Below the pieces are notes generated by a model. It was not told the DNA's origin. It saw only the letters and a list, made by a program, of their open reading frames with translations, and made no database searches. The translations under genes and the position numbers were made by a program. From Taxillus chinensis (Eukaryota > Streptophyta > Magnoliopsida > Santalales > Loranthaceae), in contig CM042084.1 in assembly GCA_023512835.1 (NCBI GenBank), positions 45,679,609 through 45,743,608 of the forward strand: a stretch of DNA of 64,000 nucleotides. Reading direction: 5' to 3'. This document shows positions 54,195 through 64,000 of this stretch, in pieces. Numbering within the stretch: position 1 is the first letter of the stretch; each line of letters opens with the position of its first letter.

Positions 54195-54379
54195 CGACAT
54201 ACTCGAGGAGAGTTATTGCCTTACAATCCTCACAGATAATGGACTTTGCTTTAGGATGTGAATATGTATATGTGAGTGCTCATGTTTCTGCTTTTTGGTT
54301 CAGGGTTATGTGTGGTATTTGGTTGTTTTTGTTTTTGTAGGTTTAAAAACCAAACACAGTTGCCAGATCAAACATTCCA
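54195..54379 (+). other. leader with short gag-like start and possible intron
   Basis: ATG at about 54193 reads MRHTRGELLPYNPHR then stop, the same N-terminus as Athila-A gag. Downstream, GTGAGT at 54272 and a T-rich tract ending TTTTTGTAG at 54340 look like splice sites bounding a 69-base intron, just ahead of the long frame. Splicing is a guess from sequence only. Confidence 0.4.
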
Positions 54380-55749
54380 ATGGATTGGAGCTATGAAGTT
54401 GATCCCAAGCAAGCAATGGAGGATTTGTTGGAGTCGTACTGCCCAACGTTTCGTCCTACCCAAGAAAACCGAGGGAGATTTTGGGATTCTCCATATGAAG
54501 CTTATTCTGACCCAAGTTATATAAAGTGTTCAACATCTAAAAATTGGGACTACAACCAAGGACATCTTGCCACTAATTCTACTTACTAGCAGCCCCAGAT
54601 TAATGCTAATAACTTTTATGGAGATGGCTATATAGTTTGGCCAAGTCAAGAACAATTTAAGGCCGAATATTCTCCACAAGAAGCATCACCCCAGCACATG
54701 ACTGAATTCTTCGAGAAGTATGACGAGGACACATGGGCAAGGATACATAATGATGATTTAATTTGTTCATCCTCGCTCTTTGGAGGCATTGATTTACAGC
54801 AGAACTTTGAGTGGCAGCATGATCCACCGTCACAAGATCTTCATGAAGAAATGAGGGAGTTCTTTTTGAACGTCAACAAGGAAACTGAAAAACAACTCCA
54901 AGATACAAAGGTTGAGGGGTTGATACAACCTACTTCTCCAAATGTTTTATTACCAGAGACAAGAGAAGTGAAGATCGAAAAGACTATTGAAGAATTAGAC
55001 GCTGAGATGGCAGACCTAGCAGCACGAATGCAGACGGTGGTTGGGCAAGTATTAGACAATACACACACCATCAATGCCTGACAACCCATTCAACCTTTAT
55101 GTAGCAGTAGTTACTACGGAAAACAAGACCAGTTTGTTTTCACTTTTCCATCAGAACAGCTAGCTCTCGCCAATGAAGCTACAAAAGAAGGTCGAGCAGG
55201 GATAGCAGACCTATATCCCTACTACAATGAAGTTGTTGTTCCTAGATTTGAAGAAAAAGAAGAGGAGGAAAAAGCACTAATTCCAATGACCAGACTGCAT
55301 AAGAATGGCAACATAGGATTCGATCGGGATGGTGTACCTGCCTCAAGATGTTCATTCTCAGCTTCTTCATCAAAAATATGGGACTTTGTGGATGATGATG
55401 ATTCTTCTTATACTGATCCCATTCTAGATCACCACAATGATGCTGCTAATATTACAAAACCTGAAGTGATACAAAGGACAATGTCTGACCATGACAAGGT
55501 GGCTCTCCCATCTCAACTATTTTGCCCATCTAATGTATCTACTTGTTTTCTCCCAAAAGCGGAAGAACATATAAGCAATTTGATGCCCCAAACTGAACAA
55601 CATGCTTTACATTGGTCTCTTCCAACTGAAGAAGAGGAGGATGGCTTGACCATTTCTGGATTGTTTGAAAAAGAAGAACCACAAATAGTGGAGAACCTGG
55701 ATATGCAACCCCAGAATTTGGGTGATGATCAGTTTATTTTGATATCTGG
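54380..55749 (+). pseudogene. novel frame in non-autonomous Athila-type element, function unknown
   Basis: One frame runs from ATG 54380 (MDWSYEVDPKQAMEDLLESY) to the insertion point at 55749, about 456 codons. It is broken only by TAG at 54587 and TGA at 55079. Both stops are explained by single C-to-T changes (CAG and CGA), so the frame was open recently. Features: a Tyr/Asn/Trp-rich N-terminal part, an acidic region (HMTEFFEKYDEDTWARIHND), a probable coiled coil (TIEELDAEMADLAARMQTVV), FPSEQLALANEATKEGRAGI, an acidic run (FEEKEEEEK), and a C-terminal part with SKIWDFVDDDDSSYTD. There is no zinc knuckle, no protease or polymerase motif, no signal peptide and no membrane segment. I recognise no family. 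The coiled coil and acidity would suit a structural or gag-like role (inference). Confidence 0.65.
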
Positions 55750-56229
55750 TGTCACGCCCCGGATTTCCAACCCGAGGAAACCGGCACGTGACTCCCCTTT
55801 TACCCACACGGAGGGCAGAGGGGTTAGGATACAAACCAAGAATATTACATTTTAAACATCCACAACACATTCAAGGAAATAAAGTTCATCAAAGCAATTC
55901 ACAAACCAAACCAGTCTTTATTACAACAAAGTCCTCTTTTCAATCCATCCCCACTGGGGTTACATCAGTTCCCATAAAAACAACATAAATGGTAGACAGT
56001 AAAGTAAATAAGGTCTTCCACCTTGGGGTCCCACCTAACGCCTGTATGTTCCTGAAAGAAAACACAACATAGAGGGAGGGGTGAGCAACCACAGCTTAGT
56101 AGGGATCATGTCTCCCCAACCCATCCCATGCTCCTAGCGTCTACATGAGTGTGTATAGGTGCAGTGTAGTGACAATTAAATGTAAACAAGTAGTATTCCA
56201 CATTCACAAGGCACACACCTATCCACAGC

Positions 56230-56335
56230 CATACAGGCTTAGCCACATAGGCTAACAAATCCACAGCCACTCAGGCTTAGCCACACGGGCTAACATATCC
56301 ACAACCTCTCAGGCTTAGCCACACCGGCTAACATT
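56230..56335. repeat. GGCTTAGCCAC/GGCTAAC tandem repeats
   Basis: Three to four units of about 37 bases containing CAGGCTTAGCCACA and GGCTAACA. They sit where the other Tekay LTRs have the GGCCTGAAGAGGCGG array. Confidence 0.7.
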
Positions 56336-56860
56336 TCCAGTCCCGGGCTTCCACAGCCACCGGGTTCCACAAGCACAGCACACAAGGTCACACAGGCATT
56401 AAACCAAACACTATTCGCACAGCCCATCAGGCATAAAATCAAACACATACTAGGCATATTCACACAGACATATCCACACAGGCATTTTATCGAACACTTA
56501 ATATGCACACCATCCAACACCAGAATACACCAAAAACTGCCATTGAAGGCCAACATCCATATAGGAGATCACACCTATATGGATTACATACGTATATATA
56601 ACAGATATAACCCATAATCTGCCCTAGAACCCTAGGACAGAGGAGGATTTAGGAAGAACAGAACCCCTACCTCAAGTAAAACACAACAACACAGCAATGT
56701 CCCGATCCCACGTCGAACGCCGTCCACCCACGAAGCACCGACCACCCACGCAAGACGCCCGGCAGCAACCAGGAGCTCTCCTTCCCTCTCTCTCTCTCTC
56801 TCTGCGACGGCTGGTGGAGCAACAAACCCTAACCCTAAAACAGAGGGGCTTCTCCTCCTT

Positions 56861-56935
56861 ATATAGACAACACAACATCAAAACGACGTAGTTTTGATTA
56901 AGTGAATCCCAGCATCAAAACGACGTAGTTTTGAT
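56861..56935 (-). promoter_or_regulatory. LTR promoter of Tekay minus element
   Basis: TATATAAGG (minus, about 56857-56865) with near-palindromes at 56877-56898 and 56914-56935. A telomere-like GTTAGGGTT lies downstream on the minus strand (56824-56836). Confidence 0.75.
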
Positions 56936-57348
56936 CACACAAGTTAGCACCTTGCCGCACCCATATAGGCCAAAATACTCAGAATTTCAGCATGGTCCTT
57001 TGGAGAAAGATGATTAGAATGACAAAACCAAGGGAACCATGCAAAAATATGCCTGCACGCCAATTCACGTGCAACTCCAAATGCACTCCAAATGCGCTCA
57101 AACTTCACCCCTAGCCTCCTTGCATCATGTAGAAGACAACCACACTTGCACGTGAATTGGACCCATTTCACGTGCACCTCACATACACGTCTGTTTGGCC
57201 TAAAAATTCTGTGGTAGATAGAGGACATCATTCTAAGCATCTTTCCTTTTGTACGTGAATTCATTGGAGTCCATTCACTAGGTCAAAATCTAGAAAAACT
57301 CTACTCAGAAGGCAAAACTGTGACTAACTCAAGGTACGGGTCCTTACA

Positions 57349-57361
57349 TCCTCTCCCCCTT
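57349..57361 (-). other. polypurine tract of Tekay minus element
   Basis: The minus strand reads AAGGGGGAGAGGA next to the LTR. Confidence 0.92.
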
Positions 57362-57637
57362 AAGACTTTTCGTCCTCGAAAAGAAATGACATATAAGGAA
57401 AACACAAGCTACCCATTTGCCACCCGGCAAGCCACCACACCCAAATGGGTCATACACCGCACACAGCACAACAGCACATAACAAAGTACCACCACAATCC
57501 ATAACCACAATAATGCATATAACACATGTCCGCATGTCACGAATACACATCTCAAAACACATCACAAATAAGAACACATGTCTTTAGAGGACAATACAAA
57601 TACACCAAATCGTACACAACTAATACAAAACACATCA

Positions 57638-57960
57638 CTATCCCTTGGCCAACGGCCACCTCCCACGCTCAAGATTGTTCGTCCTCGAACAAGTCCAGGT
57701 CTGCTCACGCATCACGGACTCACGTTCCCATGTCTCCTCCTCAATGCCACGGTGCTGCCACAGCACGCGAACCAAAGGAATAGCACGACCACGCAAAAGC
57801 TTCTCTCGCCGATCTAGGATACGGATAGGGGCCTCAACAATGGACATGTCATCCTCAATGTCTAATGTCCCCCAATCGATGACATGAGTGGGGTCAGGGT
57901 GATACTTCCTCAATCGGGACACGTGAAACACGTTGTGCACTCGACTCGGCCCGTGGTGGT
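57638..57960 (-). pseudogene. chromodomain of Tekay minus element
   Basis: An open 100-codon frame begins HNVFHVSRLRKYHPDPTHVI, then DIEDDMSIVEAPIRILDRRE, LLRGRAIPLVRVLWQHRGIE and EETWERESVMREQ. This is the best preserved chromodomain here. Compared with canonical chromodomains it lacks part of the aromatic cage (group II type), as is usual in Tekay. The last codons differ from the HPELFEDEQS end kept at 17219, because of a frame change. Confidence 0.9.
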
Positions 57961-59077
57961 AACGCTAACCGGTAGGCGACAGGCCCCACACGATCTAGAA
58001 TCTCAAAAGGACCAATAAACCGCGGAGATAGCTTGGAACCTCGCCCAAACCGTCGATGTCCATGACGTGGGGAAACATGAAGAAACACATGATCACCAAC
58101 AGAAAACTCCAAAGGTCGCCGCCGCTGATCCGCATAAGATTTCGCCGACTCGAGCCGATAACAACCATTGTCGAATCAACTTAACCTTCTCGGTAGCCTC
58201 TTGAACCAACTGCGGTCCCAAGAGAGCTGTCTCCCCCACCTCGGTCCAACACAAAGGTGACCGACACGGCCGCCCATACAACGCCTCAAAAGGAGCCATC
58301 CCAATGGATGCCTGATAACTGTTATTGTAGGCAAACTCCACCAAAGGAAGGTGAGTTGCCCACGAACCCCCAAAATCTAACACACAGGCCCGTAACATGT
58401 CCTCCAACGTCTGATTCGTCCTCTCTGTCTGGCCATCAGTCTCAGGGTGAAAGGCTGTACTCAAGTGAAGTTTGGTCCCCATAGCCTCCTGCAAACCTGC
58501 CCAAAAACGGGAAGTGAACCTCGAATCCCGGTCAGAGACAACCGATGATGGTACTCCATGCAGTCTCACAATCTCGTTCATGTACGTGACTCAAGGTCCC
58601 AATGGAGTCCCGCTCGCGAACAGCCAAGAAATGGGCCGACTTTGTGAGTCGATCCACAATCACCCAAATCATATCTTTCCTCCCTATGGTGGGTGGAAGA
58701 CCAGGCCACAAAATCCATCGCTATGTGGTCCCACTTCCACTCCGCTATGGGCAATGGTCAGAACATGCCTGCCGGCCGCTGATGCTCAGCCTTCACCTGC
58801 TGACACGTGAGGCACCGCGAAACAAAGGCAGCCACATCGCGTTTCATCCCAGGCCACCAAAAATGTCCCCAAAGTGCATGGTACATCTTCGTACCCCCTG
58901 GATGCACAGCAACCCTAGATTGGTGAAACTCCCTCATCACCTCATCCCTGAGGGAAGAAGCCACTACCAACCTCCCCTGAAATGACAACTCATGCTCAGG
59001 ACCCTCTGTCCGGTCCTCGGATAGCTCACCCGCCTCAATACGAGCACGGAGAACCTCACACTCGATGTCACCCAAGT
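57894..59077 (-). pseudogene. integrase of Tekay minus element
   Basis: The N-terminal part at 58758-59075 starts GDIECEVLRARIEAGELSED and carries the zinc domain (HPGGTKMYHALWGHFWWPGM, SRCLTCQQVKAEHQ). The core continues through frame changes near 58600-58750 to 58093-58581: [12 protein letters not shown] (second D), [17 protein letters not shown] (catalytic E) and [20 protein letters not shown]. The C-terminal part is at 57894-58112 (DHVFLHVSPRHGHRRFGRGS). D and E motifs are intact, but three frame breaks make it dead. It starts abruptly at the cassette boundary. Confidence 0.9.
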
Positions 59078-59340
59078 TGAAATGCCCTTATCACTTCCTC
59101 CCTTTCTAGGAGTATAAGTCAAGGTGAAATCAAACCGCCGATGGTACTCCATCTGTCATCACTAGTTTTCATCCGGGCCGCAACCGAATGATGAGATTGT
59201 ACGAGTCGCCACAATTGTTTTTGGGGGTGCGGTTGGTCACCTAAAATGTGGGTGGTCTATATTACCAAAAATAAGGGTTCGGGGGTTGGTTACGTGTGGG
59301 GAAGGATTAGCACCCCTTCGAGATTGTTCTATTCTTGATC

Positions 59341-59402
59341 AAAATGCTCACATTGACGACTACACTACCATCCAGGATAGTTGCATTCCCATAGAATGAC
59401 TA
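59341..59402. repeat. 62-bp direct repeat (partner 61081-61142)
   Basis: The block starting AAAATGCTCACATTGACGAC and ending CATAGAATGACTA is identical at 59341-59402 and 61081-61142. It marks both ends of the LTR-X-like core. Confidence 0.9.
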
Positions 59403-60184
59403 ACATAAAATGTGAGCATTTTGATCAAGAATAGGACAGCTTGTCCACGATCCTCCAAGGGATCCCAGCTAGGGGCACTCAGCCCTAGCTCCACGAGCTC
59501 AACGGCTCAACACAATCCTCAATGGGATTTTAGCTCAGGGCACTTAGCCCTACCACAGCGCTTATATGCCCGGACACGGTGCCACACGGACCTACCATCG
59601 GCACATATGCCTACCACGGCTACATAGCAATATGCCCGGCCACGGTGCCACACGGGCCTGCCATCGGCGCATATGCTTGCGCCGTCAACCACATAGCATC
59701 ATTTGTGCTTCACGGTGAGAACCCAACAAGTCATAGAGCCCAAGCCTCAATTCCTCAAACCAACATACCAACACCAATATGACATTAAGGTTCACCATAC
59801 TCCCTTTATAGTGAAGCCGGTCTTCATAAACCAATTATCATTCCTTGACCAAGGAAGGAGATACCCATAGGAGTTATTTTCTTAAAATAAAAAGTCCCAG
59901 GATTGGGTCTCCATATCATAACTATAATAATTTGATTTTTAGGGATTTTTTGGAGATGTCTAACCCCACTTTCCAAAAATCCACCTCTACGAAAAACTGG
60001 ATTTTTGCGAGATTTTACACTAAATCCCAATTTTCACATTTTGAAAAAGTGGGAATTTATTTTTCTAGTATTTTTCTTTGAATCCAAATAGGGGGTATTT
60101 CGTTATTTACATTGTAACTTAAGTAATACTTAGGTATAATGGTTACAATGTAAATGGTCCAGTCTAATCAAACTGGAACTACAC

Positions 60185-60410
60185 TGTCCAACTGCTCGAG
60201 ACACTGCTCGAAACTGCCTGCTCGAGACTGCTCGAAACACCTGCTCGATGCTACATCCTGCTCGATGCTCCTTGCTCGAAGCCTCTGCTCGAGACTGCTT
60301 GAGACACTTGCTCGAGGCTACATTCTGCTCGACGCTCCTTGTTCGAGGCCTCCGCTCGAGACTGCTTGAGACTCTGCTCGAAGCTAGCCTCGAGCAGTTC
60401 CCCAGTCGCA
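60185..60410. repeat. CTGCTCGA-rich repeat block
   Basis: About twenty CTGCTCGA or TGCTCGAGA units occur at irregular spacing. It sits at the position held by GTCGAGCAG units at 24260-24330 and TCGAAGGTC units at 7340-7430 in the other X copies. Confidence 0.8.
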
Positions 60411-60746
60411 AACTGCCGACTGCGTTCTTCCCCAATTCGTCCCAAAACCCAATTATACTCGTTAAATCTCCATTTTTAAGCAACAATTCATCCCTATTAA
60501 GGGTTTCTAACATCATCTAGCCATATTAGGCTACCAAACAACCTAAATCATCTAGGTTTCATGCTCAATTTCCATTTTCCCCAATTTCTAGGGTTCATCA
60601 CTAATTTTCATGATTTCATCAAATTCTTACATGTTAATCCAATGAAATAGCAAAGAAAGGGTGAAGAATCAATGGAACACCTACCTGGAATGATTCTTAA
60701 TGCTTGAACGAGCTCAAAACGCCCCCAAATCGAAGGCTCCAAGCTT

Positions 60747-60748
<2 letters not shown>

Positions 60749-60782
<34 letters not shown>
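60749..60782. repeat. (CT)n microsatellite
   Basis: About 16 CT dinucleotides, in the transcribed leader of the X-type LTR on the minus strand. Confidence 0.9.
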
Positions 60783-60783
<1 letters not shown>

Positions 60784-61418
60784 AGCTCTCCACAACGCGT
60801 AAACGCCGAAACGTAAAGTGGAAACATTCTTTCCCCCTATTTATATTTCCGTATTTTCTTTCATTAATAAATCCCAAAAATATTTATTGACCTCCGAGAG
60901 GTTACGAACTCCAAATTGAGCCCAAGTACGGTTAAAACACTCAAAATGATGAGCACATCACTATCCAGGATATTTTCCAACCCAATTGACCGCTCAAACA
61001 CAAGGTCAACCAATAAACCCCAAAAAGTCAATAATCGGGTCAAACGGGGGCCCGACTCGGAATCGGGCCCAGGTGCGGTCAAAATGCTCACATTGACGAC
61101 TACACTACCATCCAGGATAGTTGCATTCCCATAGAATGACTATCTCCCAAACCTACCCAAATACGAGTCTTTACAGTAGGAGTGCTAATCCTTCCCTACA
61201 CGTAACCAACCCCCGAACCCTTATTTTTGGTAATATAGACCACCCACATTTTAGGTGACCAACCGCACCCCCAAAAACAATTGTGGCGACTACGTACAAT
61301 CTCATCATTCGGTTCCGCCCGGATGAAAACTAGTGATGACAGATGGAGTACCATCACAGCGTTTGATTTCACCTTGACTTATACTCCTAGAAAGGGAGGA
61401 AGTGATAAGGGCATTTCA

Positions 61419-62490
61419 CTCTTGCATAAGCACACACCCAAAACCAACCCTGGACGCATCACAAGACACTTCATACGGAATATCCTCCCTAGGCAACCTC
61501 AACACAGGTGCAGTGGTCAAACGGGTTTTGAGAGTCCAAACGCCCGCGACTCTTGTCGGTCCAATCAAACTTCACGCCCTTCCGAGTCAACGCTGTCATA
61601 GGAGCGCCAAACGGGAGAACCCCTCGACAAAACGACGATAGTACCCCGCTAAGCCAAGAAAACTACGGATCTCAAAAACGTTGGTTGGCCTCGCCCACGA
61701 TGCCACGGCCTCAATCTTGGTTGGGTCCACCCTAACTCCCTCAGGTGACACCACATGGCCACGAAAGTGAACCTCCTGCAGCCCAAAACTCACACTTGCT
61801 AAACTTAGCAAATAGTCGCTGGTCCCTCAAGGTTTGCAACACCGTTGCCAAGTGCTCCACATGCTCCTTCTCGGTCTTGGAATACACCAAGATATCGTCG
61901 ATAAACACCACCACGAACGAGTCTAAGTATGGGGCAAAGACTTGGTTCATCAAATGCATGAACACCGCTGGCGCATTAGTGAGCCCGAAAGGCATCACTA
62001 TGCACTCATAATGCCCATACCGCACCGAAAAGCTGTTTTAGGGATGTCTCCCTCCCTAACCCTCAACCGATGATACCCCGACCGTAAATCTATTTTGGAA
62101 AACCACCTGGGCCCCACTCAACCGGTCAAATAGGTCATCTATCCGAGGCAACGGGTACTTGTTCTTCACGATCCACCGAATTCGGCTTCCTGTAGTCGAT
62201 GCGAGAGACGAAGCGTGCGATCAGCCTTCTTAGCAAAGAGCACCGGAGCACCCCAAGGTGAGGTACTCGGCCCGATATACCCTTGGCCCACCAACTCCTC
62301 GATTTGCCTCTGCAGCTCCCTCGGCTCGGGCCGGCCCCATACGATATGCTACTTGGGAAATCGGACCCGTCCCCGGCACCAACTCAATGGTGAACTCTAC
62401 ACTCCTCTTAGGTGGCAAACTCCTCAACTCCTCAGGAAAAACATCCCTGAAATTGGTCCACCACAGCGGGCCACACCCCTCTTCTCGCCT
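61419..62490 (-). pseudogene. reverse transcriptase and RNase H start of Tekay minus element
   Basis: Minus-strand blocks in order: [20 protein letters not shown] (62230-62541), [16 protein letters not shown] wording near 62210, [14 protein letters not shown] near 62070, [20 protein letters not shown] and [20 protein letters not shown] (61741-62025), [20 protein letters not shown] (61596-61811) and the RNase H start with CDASRVGFGCVLMQE up to 61419. The FIDD site is intact. A stop and frameshifts occur near 62030 and 61740. RNase H stops at the cassette. Confidence 0.9.
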
Positions 62491-62910
62491 TACCCTCCTC
62501 GGTAAAGGTCGGGTGCCAACCTGTGGGTAATGGCACCCCACTGGTCCATCACCAGCCCGGCCCGACTCGCCTCACAGTCCCACTCCCCCTGCAGGGTGCA
62601 AGAGGTCCCTGCAGGTGTCACGAAGGATACACGCCGCCGGTAACAGTCTATCTTGGCTTGGAAAGCCATAAGCCAATCCATACCCAAGATCAGGTCAAAA
62701 GTACGCATGGGCATCACATGCAAGTCAAAACTCAGCTCCACCTCGCCTATGGTTAACACACAGTCACGACACACATGCCGTACCTCAATCATGCCTCCCA
62801 CCGGAGACTCCACAACTAGGGGCCTTGCGGCCTCCACACAAGCTAACCCCAAGCCATCAATAAGAAGCTCGGCGGCGAAGGAACACGATGCACCCGTATC
62901 AAAAAAGAAG
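62490..62910 (-). pseudogene. retropepsin of Tekay minus element
   Basis: DTGAS is read at about 62886-62905 (FFDTGASCSF). The frame at 62490-62852 continues GLACVEAARPLVVESPVGGM, VLTIGEVELSFDLHVMPMRT and [20 protein letters not shown]. The active site and flap region are present, but a frame change after DTGAS and one at the end break the polyprotein. Confidence 0.87.
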
Positions 62911-64000
62911 AAGCTAACGTGCGAGAAATCAAGAGGGTACCTCTAACCACCGATGGTCCTGCTCCACCCTCAGTGGTGGGGGTGGTAGCTCACCTCCTCC
63001 TCGGTACGTCGCCCCCCGCAAACACCCTTCCTTGGCCCGTGCCACCTGGTCGGCTCACTCACCTGGACGCTTCCCGCTAAGGTTGCCTCCGGCCTCGATC
63101 TCGCTGCCGCTCCGGCCTCCCCTGGGGGTCGGGTCCGACTCGATCCTGCTCGACTAGCTGCCACCGACGAGCTGGTCTCTCCGCTGGTGTACGGAAACCG
63201 GCATCACTCCTCATGCCGGATGCCATGCCTCCAACTCCCTTGTTCTTACTCCGGCAAACCCGGCTCAAATGGCCTTCTCGTCCACGCCTATTACATCGCC
63301 GGTTCTTCTTGGGACACTCCCTCTTGAAGTGGCCTTGCTCCCCACAAAGAATGACAACCGCCGGGGAGTCCTCCCGCTGGACCTTCCTGTCTGCTACCGC
63401 CAAAGCTAGACCTCCCGGGGGGCACCGATGGTTGTCCCCGGCCGCGAAAGGAACCGCTATCTCTTTCCTCGGTCTTGGGCCGCTTAGACCCGGAATCACG
63501 CTCCAACCCACCCCGCAACGGGCTACCCTGATGGGTCCGCGCTCCCATCATCCAGCTCCCTCTCGGCTACACGGGCCGTCTCTACGGCCTCAAGATAGGT
63601 CCTCAAGCGTAGAATTGCCACCCTCTGTCCAAGGGCTGGCCTAAGGCCCAAAGTGAACTTGTGGGCCTTCAGGTCCTCCCTTGCCACGGTCTCAGGAGCA
63701 AACCTACTCAAGCTCCGGAACTCCCGCTCATACTCAGGTACCGTCCTAGATCCCTGCTTCAAACTTCGAATTCTTCCCTCTTCTGCCATCTCACCGATTC
63801 TGTGGAAGAACTCATCATGGAAGAGTTGCAAGAACTCCTCCCATAGCATGAGTTGCATTGCACGGCTCCCCGCAACACTCGTCCACCACTCCAAAGCATC
63901 CCCCTCCAGTCGCACCTTATCCTCTTCCCGGGGCAAGAGAAAGGAGAACACGTGCTCTATCTACCTCAACCACTGTTCGGCCTACCACGGGTTCACCTTC
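62911..64000 (-). pseudogene. gag of Tekay minus element, N-terminus outside window
   Basis: The capsid is in 63523-63951 (GDALEWWTSVAGSRAMQLML, EEFLQLFHDEFFHRIGEMAE, YEREFRSLSRFAPETVARED, AHKFTLGLRPALGQRVAILR). The nucleocapsid is at 63077-63511: CGEQGHFKRECPKK, then CNRRGREGHLSRVC with arginine for the second cysteine. A basic, glycine-rich tail follows. Frames change near 63530 and 63080. The start codon lies beyond 64000. Confidence 0.9.

Larger units (their letters stand above)
53399..55749 (+). mobile_element. non-autonomous element with Athila-A type LTR and a novel reading frame
   Basis: Partial LTR (53399-53999), tRNA-Asp PBS (54006-54023), an Athila gag-like start codon context (MRHTRGELLPY, 54195), then a long frame unrelated to gag or pol. 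Both sides are cut by Tekay insertions (44871-53398 and 55750 onward). It shares LTR and PBS with Athila-A and so probably used that family's enzymes. Confidence 0.85.
55750..57348 (-). repeat. 3' LTR of Tekay minus element
   Basis: TGTAAGGACCCGTACC to GGGGCGTGACA on the minus strand, 1599 bp. It is about 200 bp shorter than the other three copies: the 26-bp array is replaced by diverged TTAGCCACACGGGCTAAC units (56230-56330), and an upstream segment is deleted next to CCAATTCACGTGCAACTCC (57060). Confidence 0.9.
59403..61175 (-). repeat. diverged LTR of family X inside the cassette
   Basis: The minus-strand start TGTAAAGACTCGTATTTGGG is at 61175. It shares with 6571 and 23499 the block around 59830-60160 (TTTATTTTAAGAAAATAACT, GGGGTATTTCGTTATTTACA) and a TCGAGCAG block at 60190-60400. 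A GA microsatellite is at 60749-60782. Its U5 side (59410-59820) differs and has repeats of CCGTGTGGCACCGTG (59575-59660). It is the most diverged X copy here. Confidence 0.75.
59078..61418. mobile_element. 2.3-kb cassette bounded by 239-bp inverted arms
   Basis: The left arm 59078-59316 (plus strand TGAAATGCCCTTATCACTTC...) is the reverse complement of 61180-61418 with only about ten differences by eye. The cassette replaces about 440 bp of pol between GCVLMQE of RNase H and LGDIECE of integrase. Each arm is itself chimeric. The outer end encodes a gypsy RNase H phrase (FDFTLTYTPRKGGSDKG) from another family. The inner part has TTGTGGCGACT after an A-rich end, like a Tat/Ogre-type LTR end with its PBS. 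The core is an LTR of family X. No transposase is seen and no target duplication is evident. Confidence 0.75.
55750..64000 (-). mobile_element. Tekay chromovirus, minus strand, truncated by window edge, with internal cassette
   Basis: Read on the minus strand: gag (entering at 64000), PR, RT, part of RNase H, a foreign 2.3-kb cassette (59078-61418), integrase, chromodomain, polypurine tract and 3' LTR (55750-57348). Its frames are longer than those of the plus-strand copy. The left target flank is TCTGG (55745-55749); the 5' LTR is outside the window. Confidence 0.93.

Noticed and set aside
59078..61418. Cassette as a classical Mutator or hAT DNA transposon
   Set aside because: The arms are long inverted repeats, but I find no target duplication and no transposase, and the arms consist of retroelement pieces.

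Overview
This window is a nuclear heterochromatin-type stretch from a flowering plant, probably a dicot, although no host gene fixes the species. Essentially every base belongs to nested, mutually interrupting LTR retrotransposons. I see no host protein gene, rRNA, tRNA gene or CRISPR array. The evidence is structural: LTRs with TG..CA ends, primer-binding sites (PBS) matching plant tRNA-Asp (Athila type) or initiator tRNA-Met (Tekay and copia type), polypurine tracts, 5-bp target-site duplications, and broken gag/protease/reverse transcriptase/RNase H/integrase frames.

Layout. (1) 1-6550, minus: 5' part of an Athila-lineage Ty3/gypsy element (Athila-A), cut by the window edge. (2) 6571-8302: a decayed Tekay-related LTR (family X) ending in patchwork filler. 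(3) 8303-13839: three LTRs of a Ty1/copia family (Y) in mixed orientation; one was split by a solo LTR of another family (Z) with TSD AAACT. (4) 13842-23498: the copia gag start, split by a complete minus-strand non-autonomous Tekay-type element (15087-23288, TSD GGACT). (5) 23499-29899: a Tekay-related element with LTR X, gag and pol, cut inside integrase by an LTR Z fragment (29900-31438). (6) 31439-43540: a second Athila element (Athila-B) inserted in that LTR; downstream of pol it carries an extra gene with its own TATA box, encoding a plant-transposon-type N-terminal domain and a Ulp1/C48 cysteine-protease domain. (7) 43541-44870: unassigned repeat-rich DNA. (8) 44871-53398: a Tekay element with chromodomain, plus strand. 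(9) 53399-55749: a non-autonomous element with Athila-A type LTR and PBS but a gag/pol-unrelated, nearly open reading frame. (10) 55750-64000: a minus-strand Tekay element running off the edge, whose RNase H/integrase junction is replaced by a 2.3-kb cassette with 239-bp inverted arms.

How the parts work together: each autonomous element is a self-contained copying machine (gag particle, protease, reverse transcriptase, integrase), but all copies here carry stops or frameshifts, so none looks competent alone. The two elements with little or no gag/pol would depend on enzymes from relatives. Two signals stand out. First, a Ulp1-like protease gene is carried by an Athila element with its own promoter-like region. 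Second, the U3 promoter segment (G-box rich, with an ACGT-core palindrome before the TATA box) is recognisably the same in Athila and in one Tekay subfamily, although these lineages have unrelated coding regions and PBSs. All identity estimates are by eye.
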